Source: CAYXGZ01 sp964464755
GTDB taxonomy: Bacteria > Planctomycetota > MHYJ01 > JACPRB01
Direction of reading: 5' to 3'
Assembly: GCA_964464755.1 (NCBI GenBank)
Contig: CAYXGZ010000083.1
Location: 1 to 10,268 of the forward strand
DNA length: 10,268 bases
Below the pieces are notes generated by a model, which was not told the origin of the DNA, ran no database searches, and worked only from the letters and a program-made list of their open reading frames with translations. This document shows, in pieces, positions 1-5,768 of the stretch; position 1 is the first letter of the stretch; every line of letters starts with the position of its first letter. The position numbers and the translations under genes are program-made.

Positions 1-449
<449 letters not shown>

Positions 450-455
450 CCTCGC

Positions 456-462
456 ACCTCCT
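456..462 (-). promoter_or_regulatory. Shine-Dalgarno of the MoxR gene
   Basis: On the minus strand this reads AGGAGGT, 6 bases before the GTG at 449. It decides the GTG start and shows that this gene is translated from a leadered mRNA, unlike its divergent neighbour. I found no convincing -35/-10 pair for it in the rest of the 450-617 intergenic region. Confidence 0.85.
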
Positions 463-566
463 GGTTCGGCCGGGCCCAGGCTCCGGCCGGCGACGGCGGG
501 GCCGCCCCCGGCCTGTGGACGTGCCTCCGCCACAGTACTAGAAGCAAACGGCGGCGCGAGATGGCG

Positions 567-610
567 GAATATGGAAAAAATGGGCGGCCCGCCGGAGCGG
601 GTGGTATCCT
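567..610 (+). promoter_or_regulatory. probable leaderless promoter of the heme protein gene
   Basis: A TATCCT hexamer (605-610) lies exactly 7 bases before the ATG at 618, and there is no Shine-Dalgarno sequence in front of that ATG. An A-rich patch at 567-580 (AATATGGAAAAAA) stands out in otherwise GC-rich sequence and sits where an UP element would lie. The -35 is poor: the best placed hexamer is TGGGCG at 581-586 with an 18-base spacer. The -10 placement matches that of the better promoter at 4072-4099, which is the main reason for calling it. Confidence 0.42.
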
Positions 611-619
611 CCCGCCCAT
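580..619. repeat. 8-bp inverted repeat bracketing the promoter and start codon
   Basis: ATGGGCGG (580-587) and its exact reverse complement CCGCCCAT (612-619) are separated by 24 bases. The left arm covers the presumed -35 and the right arm runs from just after the -10 into the ATG. It could be an operator. In such GC-rich DNA an 8-bp match in a short region can also arise by chance, so the claim is weak. Confidence 0.3.
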
Positions 620-1349
620 GAGCAACCCCGGCGCGCCGTTCCCCGTCCCCGATCTCCGCGAGAAGTCCTCCTTCAAGGGCAAGGAACAGGTCAGCGAGCG
701 GCGCCTCTGGATGCAGCTCCTCGCCTTCACCGGCGCCCGCGACCTCCAGGCCCTCGTCGACGCCCTCCGCAGCGCCCATCTCGAGGCCGTCCTCTACCTC
801 GACGTCAACGACCCCCGCGGCGTCGCCGCCCTCGTCATGGCCGAGGACCCCGCCGTCCTCACCGGCGCCTGGCGCGACCTCATGTCCACCGGCCCCTTCG
901 GGTACCTCGTCGCCCGCCCCGAGCTCACCATGACCGGCCGCACCTACGCCACCGGCCGCGAACCCGACCTCGAGTTCGCCCTCCTCCAGAAACCCCGCCA
1001 GACCGCCCTCAACCCCGCCTGGCCCTGGGCCGTCTGGTACCCCCTCCGCCGCAAGCCCGCCTTCGCCGTCCTCCCCCCCGAGGAACAGGGCAAGATCCTC
1101 CACGAGCACGCCATGATCGGCATGGCCTACGGCGGCGCCGACTACGCCCACGACGTCCGCCTCTCCTGCTACGGCCTCGACCGCGACGACAACGAGTTCG
1201 TCATCGGCCTCCTCGGCAAGGACCTCGCCCCCCTCTCCCAGTGCGTCCAGGAGATGCGCAAGACCGTACAGACCTCCAAGTACATCAAGAAGCTCGGCCC
1301 CTTCTTCGTCGGCCGCGCCGTCTGGCAGGCCCCCGCCCCCGGTCGTTGA
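618..1349 (+). CDS. chlorite dismutase/HemQ-family heme protein
   Basis: This 243-residue protein belongs to the chlorite dismutase superfamily, whose best-known housekeeping member, HemQ (ChdC), decarboxylates coproheme to heme b in the cytoplasm. The C-terminal half carries the family signature: WYPLRRK at 140-146, LPPEEQGKILHEHAMIG at 152-168, GLDRDDNEFVIG at 186-197, EMRKT at 212-216 and LGPFFVGRAV at 226-235. By alignment from memory, Y141 (the YP motif) corresponds to the catalytic tyrosine of HemQ and H164 to the proximal heme ligand; the interval between them is 23 residues against 27 in the S. aureus enzyme. Counting back from GLD, the position that is Arg in true chlorite-degrading enzymes and Gln in HemQ appears to be Asp179, so chlorite dismutation is unlikely. 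The N-terminal half contains DVNDPRGV (62-69). There is no signal peptide, so the protein is cytoplasmic. The ATG at 618 is chosen because the frame further upstream runs through the divergent MoxR gene. Family is sure; coproheme decarboxylase activity is plausible but unproven. Confidence 0.9.
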   Translation: MSNPGAPFPVPDLREKSSFKGKEQVSERRLWMQLLAFTGARDLQALVDALRSAHLEAVLYLDVNDPRGVAALVMAEDPAVLTGAWRDLMSTGPFGYLVARPELTMTGRTYATGREPDLEFALLQKPRQTALNPAWPWAVWYPLRRKPAFAVLPPEEQGKILHEHAMIGMAYGGADYAHDVRLSCYGLDRDDNEFVIGLLGKDLAPLSQCVQEMRKTVQTSKYIKKLGPFFVGRAVWQAPAPGR

Positions 1350-1374
1350 CCAAAGCCGGGACCCCGTTCGTGCC

Positions 1375-1382
1375 GATATCCC
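1375..1382 (+). promoter_or_regulatory. possible leaderless -10 box of the ankyrin gene
   Basis: In the 40-base gap after the heme protein gene, GATATCCC contains a TATCCC hexamer (1377-1382) 7 bases before the ATG at 1390. This is the same offset as at 605-610 and 4094-4099, and no Shine-Dalgarno precedes the ATG. No good -35 exists at 16-18 bases; the TTGACC at 1346-1351, which overlaps the preceding stop codon, is 25 bases away. The ankyrin gene may equally be read through from the heme gene. Confidence 0.25.
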
Positions 1383-1389
1383 TTCCTGG

Positions 1390-1947
1390 ATGGATCTCTT
1401 CGACCGCCTACGCTCCGACGAGGACGTCGCCGACGCCCCCGCCCTGAACGCCGTCCTCCGCGGCGACCTCGCCCCCGACGCCGACGACGGTGAGGGCCGC
1501 TCCCTCCTCTGGTGGGCCTCCGCCCGCGGACTTCGCGCCCTCGCCGAGCTCCTCGTCGACCGCAAGGCCGCCCTCGACCGCCCCGACGAGGGCGGATGGA
1601 CCCCCCTCATGAACGCCGTTCACTCGGGGAACGCGGAGCTCGTGCGCCGCCTCCTCGACCGCGGCGCCGACCCGAACCTCGCCTCCGCCGACGCCGAGAC
1701 CCCCCTCATGCGCGCCTGCACCCGGGGCGACGAACCCGCCGTCGCCGCCCTCCTCGACTGGGGCGCCGACGTGAGGAAGAAGGACCGCCGAGGGATGGAC
1801 GCCCTCGCCCGCGCCGCCGAAACCGGCCACGAAGGCATCGTCAAGCGCCTCCTCGAGCGCGGGGCCCGGCCCTCGCGGCTCGCCCTCGAGCTCGCCGTAT
1901 TCCGCCGTCGCGCGGAGGTCCTCGCCCTCCTCAAGGAGTCCCCATGA
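1390..1947 (+). CDS. ankyrin-repeat protein
   Basis: This is a 185-residue protein consisting almost wholly of ankyrin repeats. A short N-terminal helix region is followed by about four repeats: 36-67 (GRSLLWWASARGLRALAELL), 69-101 (GWTPLMNAVHSGN, then LVRRLLDRGADPN), 103-134 (ETPLMRACTRGDE, then ALLDWGADV) and 135-160 (GMDALARAAETGHEG, then VKRLLERGARP). A degenerate capping helix pair fills 161-185. There is no signal peptide or membrane segment, so it is probably a cytoplasmic protein-binding scaffold. It lies 40 bases after the heme protein gene and overlaps the MscS gene by ATGA (1944-1947), so its translation is probably coupled to that of the channel. Bacterial ankyrin proteins next to heme enzymes have precedents: AnkB with catalase KatB in Pseudomonas aeruginosa and Cj1386 with KatA in Campylobacter. 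A heme-related or channel-related partner is therefore an inference from context only. Confidence 0.93.
   Translation: MDLFDRLRSDEDVADAPALNAVLRGDLAPDADDGEGRSLLWWASARGLRALAELLVDRKAALDRPDEGGWTPLMNAVHSGNAELVRRLLDRGADPNLASADAETPLMRACTRGDEPAVAALLDWGADVRKKDRRGMDALARAAETGHEGIVKRLLERGARPSRLALELAVFRRRAEVLALLKESP
1933..1938 (+). promoter_or_regulatory. Shine-Dalgarno of the MscS gene
   Basis: AAGGAG lies inside the last codons of the ankyrin gene, 5 bases before the ATG at 1944. It fixes the channel start at 1944 and the ATGA overlap with the ankyrin stop. Confidence 0.8.
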
Positions 1948-2999
1948 ACCTCGGACCGCTCCACGACTGGCTGACCGGCCCCTTCCTCGACAATCCCCGC
2001 TGGCTCTGGGGCGTCGCCGGAGTGGTCGCCCTCCTCGCCCTCCTCGTGCAGCTCCTCCTCCGCCGCCTCGTCGTCGCCCGGCTCGGCGCCCTCGCGGCCA
2101 AGACGGAGACGCTCCTCGACGACGTCGTGGTCGAGACGATCCGGCGCACCAGCCCCCTGTTCATGCTGGCGATCGGGGTCCTGGCCGGGTCCTTCGTGCT
2201 GGGCCAAGGGGAACGCGCGGAGCTCGTGCGCCGCCTCCTGGTCGTGGCCTCGCTCTTCCAGGGCGGGATCTGGGGAGGGGCCGCCGTCGGCTTCCTGCTG
2301 AGGAGCTGGCAGGGGAAGGGGCGCACCGACGTCGCCGCGATCAGCATCCTCTCCTTCCTCGGGCGCCTCGGGATCTGGCTCCTGGTCGGCGTCCTGGCGC
2401 TCGACAACTTGGGCGTCAAGGTCACCACCCTCCTGGCCGGCCTCGGGGTGGGCGGGATCGCCGTCGCCCTGGCCGTCCAGAGCATCCTGGGCGACCTCTT
2501 CGCCAGCGTCTCCATCCTCCTCGACAAGCCGTTCGAGGTGGGCGACTTCATCGTCCTCGGCGACATCCTGGGGACCGTCGAGAAGGTGGGCGTGAAGACG
2601 ACCCGCATCCGGAGCCTCTCGGGCGAGGAGATCGTCGTGTCCAACGGCGACCTCCTCGGCAGCCGCATCCGCAACTACCGCCGCATGACGGAGCGCCGCG
2701 TCGCGTTCAAGGTGGGCGTGGCCTACGACACCCCGCTGGCCAAGCTGGAGGCGATCCCGGGCTGGATCCGGGGCATCATCGACCCGAAGCCGACGGCCCG
2801 CTTCGACCGGGCCCACCTGCTGAACCTCGGGGCGCACTCCCTGGAGTACGAGATCGTCTACTACGTGAACTCGAGGGATTACCTCCCCTACGCCGACCTC
2901 CAGCAGGCGATCAACCTGGAGATCCTGGGGATCCTGGGGAGGGAAGGCGTCGAGATCGCGTTCCCGACGCAGACCATCCACCTCCGCAACGTCGACTAG
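1944..2999 (+). CDS. MscS-family mechanosensitive ion channel
   Basis: A 351-residue inner-membrane channel of the MscS family, which opens under membrane tension to release solutes on osmotic downshock. Hydrophobic segments lie at about 20-39, 70-87, 97-119 and 134-156. The pore helix follows at about 160-194: a Gly/Ala-rich stretch LLAGLGVGGIAVALAVQSIL, then GDLFASVSILLDKPFEVGDF. This matches E. coli MscS TM3 and the start of the beta domain (FRPFRAGEYV). The beta domain continues with GTVEKVGVKTTRIRSLSGEEIVVSN (210-234), corresponding to the conserved GTV...RT.DG..I.IPN pattern. The C-terminal alpha/beta domain runs to 351. It is longer than E. coli MscS (286 residues) because of the extra N-terminal helices. 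Its stop codon shares the palindrome CTAG with the convergent tRNA-modification gene. Confidence 0.95.
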   Translation: MNLGPLHDWLTGPFLDNPRWLWGVAGVVALLALLVQLLLRRLVVARLGALAAKTETLLDDVVVETIRRTSPLFMLAIGVLAGSFVLGQGERAELVRRLLVVASLFQGGIWGGAAVGFLLRSWQGKGRTDVAAISILSFLGRLGIWLLVGVLALDNLGVKVTTLLAGLGVGGIAVALAVQSILGDLFASVSILLDKPFEVGDFIVLGDILGTVEKVGVKTTRIRSLSGEEIVVSNGDLLGSRIRNYRRMTERRVAFKVGVAYDTPLAKLEAIPGWIRGIIDPKPTARFDRAHLLNLGAHSLEYEIVYYVNSRDYLPYADLQQAINLEILGILGREGVEIAFPTQTIHLRNVD

Positions 3000-4042
3000 G
3001 TCGCCCCGGCCGCGACGAGGTCGGTCGGGCGCTCCACGCGCTCCGCCGCCGGCCACTCCACCCCTGGGTCGTACCACCGCCGCAGCGCGGCGGCCACGTC
3101 GGCCGTCTCCGCCGCGTCGATGAAGGCCTGCCGGACCTCCGCGCGCCGCGGGTGCAGGTCCGCGTAGCGGATCCCGAACTTCCGCACGATGCGCCCCGCG
3201 CGCTCCGCGCCGTACTCCGCGATCGCCAGCTCGAGGTGCTCCCCGAGCGCCGCGCCCTGCTCCGCGACCGAAGGCGGCGGGGGCAGGGGCCGGCCCGCCT
3301 CCAGCTCCGCGAACTCCCGGAACACGAACGGGTTGCCGATCGCGCCGCGCCCGATCCACGCGCCGTCCACGCCCGTCTCCGCGAGCATCCGCGCGGCCGC
3401 TCCGGCCGAGAAGAGGTCCCCGCTTCCGAGGATCACGCGGTCCCCCGCGTGCCGCTTCGCGCGCGCCAGGAAGCTCCAGTCGCTCGGGCCGACGTAGCGC
3501 TGCTTCACCGTGCGGCCGTGCACCGTCGCCGACGCGACGCCCGCCGCGAAGGCCCCGTCCAGGATCTCGAAGAAGTTCCGCTCGCTGTCCGCCGAGTCGT
3601 CGTAGCCGCGCCGCAGCTTCAGCGTCACCGGCCGCCGCCCGCCCACCGCGCCGACCACCGCGCGCACGATCTCCAGCGCCGTCGCGGGCTCCGTGAGCAG
3701 GTAGCCGCCCCGGCAGCGCCCCAGGACCTTCTTCACCGGGCAGCCGAAGTTGATGTCGACAACGTCGTAGCCCGCCTCGACGAGCTCCCCGGCCGCCTCC
3801 GCGAACTGCGCGGGATCCCCGCCGAGCAGCTGGCCGCCGATCGGGTGGTCGTCCGCGCCCAGCGACAGCAGCCGCTTCCGCAGCCGGCCGTTCAGGAGCA
3901 CGAGCTCGTCGAGCACCACCTCCGCCATGGCGAACGCGCAGCCGCGGCGGCGGGCGACGATCCGCATCGGGCGGTCCGAGTAGCCCGACAACGCGGCCTG
4001 CACGGCGCGCGAGCCGAGTCGCAACGGTCCGAGCGGCAGCAT
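2996..4042 (-). CDS. tRNA-dihydrouridine synthase (DusB-like)
   Basis: A 348-residue FMN-dependent enzyme that reduces uridine to dihydrouridine in tRNA, using NADPH. Visible motifs follow the Dus TIM-barrel order: SGYSDRPMR at 19-27 (the usual AGVTDxPFR); GGQLLGGDP at 69-77; INFGCPVKKV at 97-106 with the catalytic cysteine at 101; LKLRRGYDD at 141-149 with K142; VHGRTVKQRYVGPSDW at 174-189 with H175; and GSGDLFSA plus GVDGAWIGRGAIGNPFVFRE at 206-213 and 224-243 for FMN phosphate binding. A helical C-terminal tRNA-recognition domain follows (RKFGIRYADLHP onward). The start is taken at 4042: the barrel begins at once, and a TATCAT box lies 6 bases upstream with no Shine-Dalgarno. A longer upstream frame runs antisense into the neighbouring gene and is rejected. 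The gene converges on the MscS gene and is divergent from the gene at 4107. The DusB-type subclass rests on the overall motif pattern. Confidence 0.95.
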   Translation of the reverse strand: MLPLGPLRLGSRAVQAALSGYSDRPMRIVARRRGCAFAMAEVVLDELVLLNGRLRKRLLSLGADDHPIGGQLLGGDPAQFAEAAGELVEAGYDVVDINFGCPVKKVLGRCRGGYLLTEPATALEIVRAVVGAVGGRRPVTLKLRRGYDDSADSERNFFEILDGAFAAGVASATVHGRTVKQRYVGPSDWSFLARAKRHAGDRVILGSGDLFSAGAAARMLAETGVDGAWIGRGAIGNPFVFREFAELEAGRPLPPPPSVAEQGAALGEHLELAIAEYGAERAGRIVRKFGIRYADLHPRRAEVRQAFIDAAETADVAAALRRWYDPGVEWPAAERVERPTDLVAAGAT

Positions 4043-4048
4043 GCGGCG

Positions 4049-4054
4049 ATGATA
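4049..4054 (-). promoter_or_regulatory. -10 box of a probable leaderless dus promoter
   Basis: On the minus strand TATCAT is followed after 6 bases by the ATG at 4042, with no Shine-Dalgarno. A -35 at the ideal 17-base spacing would fall on 4072-4077, which reads TGTCAA on this strand, a poor -35. That position is exactly the TTGACA -35 of the divergent gene on the plus strand, so the two promoters would share one DNA segment. Confidence 0.5.
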
Positions 4055-4071
4055 CGGCGGGACGGCCCGAC

Positions 4072-4099
4072 TTGACAGGGGGGATCGGCCCCCTAGGAT
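4072..4099 (+). promoter_or_regulatory. sigma70-type leaderless promoter
   Basis: A perfect -35 TTGACA (4072-4077), a 16-base spacer and a -10 TAGGAT (4094-4099) lie directly before the ATG at 4107, with 7 bases between -10 and ATG. Transcription would start at or within a base or two of the initiation codon, giving a leaderless mRNA. It rules out the in-frame ATG at 4098, which overlaps the -10 box. This is the clearest promoter in the window. Confidence 0.8.
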
Positions 4100-4106
4100 G
4101 GGGGCC
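4087..4106. repeat. 7-bp perfect inverted repeat with the -10 box as its loop
   Basis: GGCCCCC (4087-4093) and GGGGGCC (4100-4106) are exact reverse complements, and the six bases between them are precisely the -10 hexamer TAGGAT. If transcription begins at 4107 the repeat is not in the RNA, so any role would be at DNA level: an operator, or an effect on promoter melting. Chance is possible given the GC content. Confidence 0.6.
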
Positions 4107-5129
4107 ATGCCGGAGACCGACCTCCTCATCCTGGGCGCCCTGAAGGCCGCCGCGGAAGCCAGGGTCCGCCTCGCCGCCTCCGGCCCGGCCCCGGAGTACT
4201 GGGAGCTCCTCGTCGCCGAGAAGGACCACCCCGGCATGCTCGCCAACGCCGACGCGGTCCACCTCGGCCCGGTCCTCGCGACGCTCCGCGCCGTCCACGG
4301 CAAGGTCGCCCGCGGGCTCGTCTCCCTCGCCCAGGTCGCGCTGCCCGGCGTCGATCCCGACTCCGTCTCGATGCTCGTCGGCTTCGTGATCATCAGCCCG
4401 AAGGGCCGCGACGCGGCCCTGCGCTGGATCGCCGACCCCGCGGCCCACGAGGCCGAGGCCCGCGACCGCCTCCGCGGCGTCCTCGCGACCGTCGAGGCGC
4501 ACCGCGCCGCGCTGGCCGCCGCGCCCGCGGCGGCGTCCTCCTCCGACTCCAGCACGGTCACCGCCTCCGCGATCAAGCTCCCCGCGCACTCGAGCGAGGA
4601 GACGATCCTCGAGCTCAACCTCAAGGACCTCTACCCGGGCGGGCAGATCCCGCTGCTGCCCGCGGGCGTGGACCGCGACGTGCTCGACCAGGTGAAGCTC
4701 GCCGAGACCTGCCGCGGCGTCTTCCAGGCCGCGAACCTCAAGGCCGAGACCTGGGAGATCCTCGCCTTCGTCATGGAGGACGGGGCCGAGGCGCGGAAGA
4801 AGACCGCGCTGCTGGCCGGGATCCCCGACGTCCGGTCGCCGCAGTACCGCATCGGCGCCCAGGCGCTCTTCGACCGGCTCCTCAAGGTGCGCTCGGCGCA
4901 CTCCCGCTTCGTGCTGAAGCTGCGCACCTGGCTGGCCTCGCTGGCCGTGGAGCGCAACGACCCCGAGCAGTTCGAGATGGCGCTCGGGTTCATCATCGCG
5001 AGCCCCAAGGGGCGCGAGCGCGCGGCGCAGTGGCTCGATTCCCAGGACGCGTCGCGGCCGGAGGCGACGACCCGCCTCACGGAGCTCCTCACGCGCGCGC
5101 GCCGCTACCGCGAGGCCCTCAAGGGTTAG
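4107..5129 (+). CDS. unrecognised protein with an internal domain duplication
   Basis: A 340-residue, largely helical, soluble protein; I do not recognise the family. It contains two diverged copies of one domain, roughly residues 10-137 and 198-339, joined by an Ala/Ser-rich linker and a LPAHSSEETILELNLKDLYP segment (138-197). The clearest match is GFVIISPKGRDAALRW (92-107) against GFIIASPKGRERAAQW (294-309), each followed by an acidic stretch and an amphipathic helix ending in HRAAL or YREAL. Earlier in each copy YWELL (31-35) matches TWEIL (215-219). There is no signal peptide, membrane segment or metal motif. The start at 4107 is chosen over the ATG at 4098, which lies in the -10 box of its promoter. 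The gene is monocistronic, divergent from dus, and its TAG overlaps the stop of the convergent gene by four bases (TTAG). It may be a helical protein-interaction module, but no function can be assigned. Confidence 0.88.
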   Translation: MPETDLLILGALKAAAEARVRLAASGPAPEYWELLVAEKDHPGMLANADAVHLGPVLATLRAVHGKVARGLVSLAQVALPGVDPDSVSMLVGFVIISPKGRDAALRWIADPAAHEAEARDRLRGVLATVEAHRAALAAAPAAASSSDSSTVTASAIKLPAHSSEETILELNLKDLYPGGQIPLLPAGVDRDVLDQVKLAETCRGVFQAANLKAETWEILAFVMEDGAEARKKTALLAGIPDVRSPQYRIGAQALFDRLLKVRSAHSRFVLKLRTWLASLAVERNDPEQFEMALGFIIASPKGRERAAQWLDSQDASRPEATTRLTELLTRARRYREALKG

Positions 5130-5767
5130 CCGGCGAACGGCTTGCCGCCGACCTCGGGCGCGGCCGGCTTCGCGGCCCCCGTGATCCGCCGGTACGTCGC
5201 GTCGTCCACCTGCGCGGCGTTCGCCTCGACGAGGAGCTTCAGCCACTCCGGCCGGAAGACGCGGTACTCCTTGTTCTTCGTCGCGAAGAAGCCCTCGCCG
5301 ACGTAGAACGCGGCGGGCCCGGCGACGACCTGGCCCTCCTTGAGCTTCGCCCGCGCGGCCCAGCCGCGGACCAGGGCGTCGTAGATCATGAACGCGAGCG
5401 GGATCCCGACCACGATCGCGCCGATCCCGATCCAGGTCGAGACCGGGCTCCTCTTCTCGAGCCCCAGCTGCTCGCCGATCCAGATCCCCGCGATGATGCA
5501 GCCGATGAAGGTCGCCATGACCATCGGCACGAGGAGGCAGCCGATGCGCGAGCGGAGCTTCACGTAGCGCTCCACGAGCGGCCCGCAGTCGGCGCAGTAG
5601 TAGAAGGTCTGGTAGTAGGTCGTGCGGGTGAACCACCAGGTCAGCGGGTTCGCGAAGCCCGTGCGGTGCTCCAGCGACGGCGCCTTCAGGCAGTTGGGGC
5701 AGGCCCGGGGGATCTGCTGGGCCTCCCCGGACAGCACGACCGACGGCCAGGTCCCGATTCGCTGCAT
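5126..5767 (-). CDS. unrecognised membrane protein with paired CxxC motifs
   Basis: A 213-residue protein of unknown function. Its N-terminal part carries CPNC (23-26) and CADC (58-61), two CxxC pairs 31 residues apart that could bind one zinc ion. Two hydrophobic segments follow, about 76-98 and 111-130. A short soluble C-terminal domain (about 140-213) contains FYVGEGFFATKNKEYRVF. The layout suggests a cytoplasmic zinc-ribbon-like head anchored in the inner membrane. The ATG at 5767 is preceded by GGGAGA (5772-5777 on the plus strand) and lies one base beyond the TGA of the upstream gene, so the two are likely translationally coupled and may work together. Its stop codon overlaps that of the convergent gene at 5129. 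No transporter or enzyme motif is visible. Confidence 0.82.
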   Translation of the reverse strand: MQRIGTWPSVVLSGEAQQIPRACPNCLKAPSLEHRTGFANPLTWWFTRTTYYQTFYYCADCGPLVERYVKLRSRIGCLLVPMVMATFIGCIIAGIWIGEQLGLEKRSPVSTWIGIGAIVVGIPLAFMIYDALVRGWAARAKLKEGQVVAGPAAFYVGEGFFATKNKEYRVFRPEWLKLLVEANAAQVDDATYRRITGAAKPAAPEVGGKPFAG

Positions 5768-5768
5768 G

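Noticed and set aside
537..543. A TTTGCT...TACTGT pair on the minus strand as a MoxR promoter
   Set aside because: The two elements are only about five bases apart, far from the 16-18 needed, and no alternative -35 is visible.
618..1349. A true chlorite dismutase (perchlorate respiration)
   Set aside because: No signal peptide, the distal Arg appears absent, and no perchlorate-reduction genes are nearby; the HemQ-like reading fits better.
2921..2938. A short tandem repeat of GATCCTGGG in the MscS gene
   Set aside because: It encodes ILG-ILG in a helix that fits the protein; two nine-base copies are not notable.
4098..4106. The upstream ATG giving a three-residue longer unknown protein
   Set aside because: This ATG overlaps the -10 box of a strong promoter, so it would not be in the mRNA.
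1620..5636. A 1338-codon open frame on the minus strand
   Set aside because: It runs antisense or out of frame through the ankyrin, MscS, dus, unknown-protein and CxxC genes. Its translation is Arg/Gly/Asp-rich low-complexity sequence with no motif, the usual by-product of very high GC3 in the real genes.
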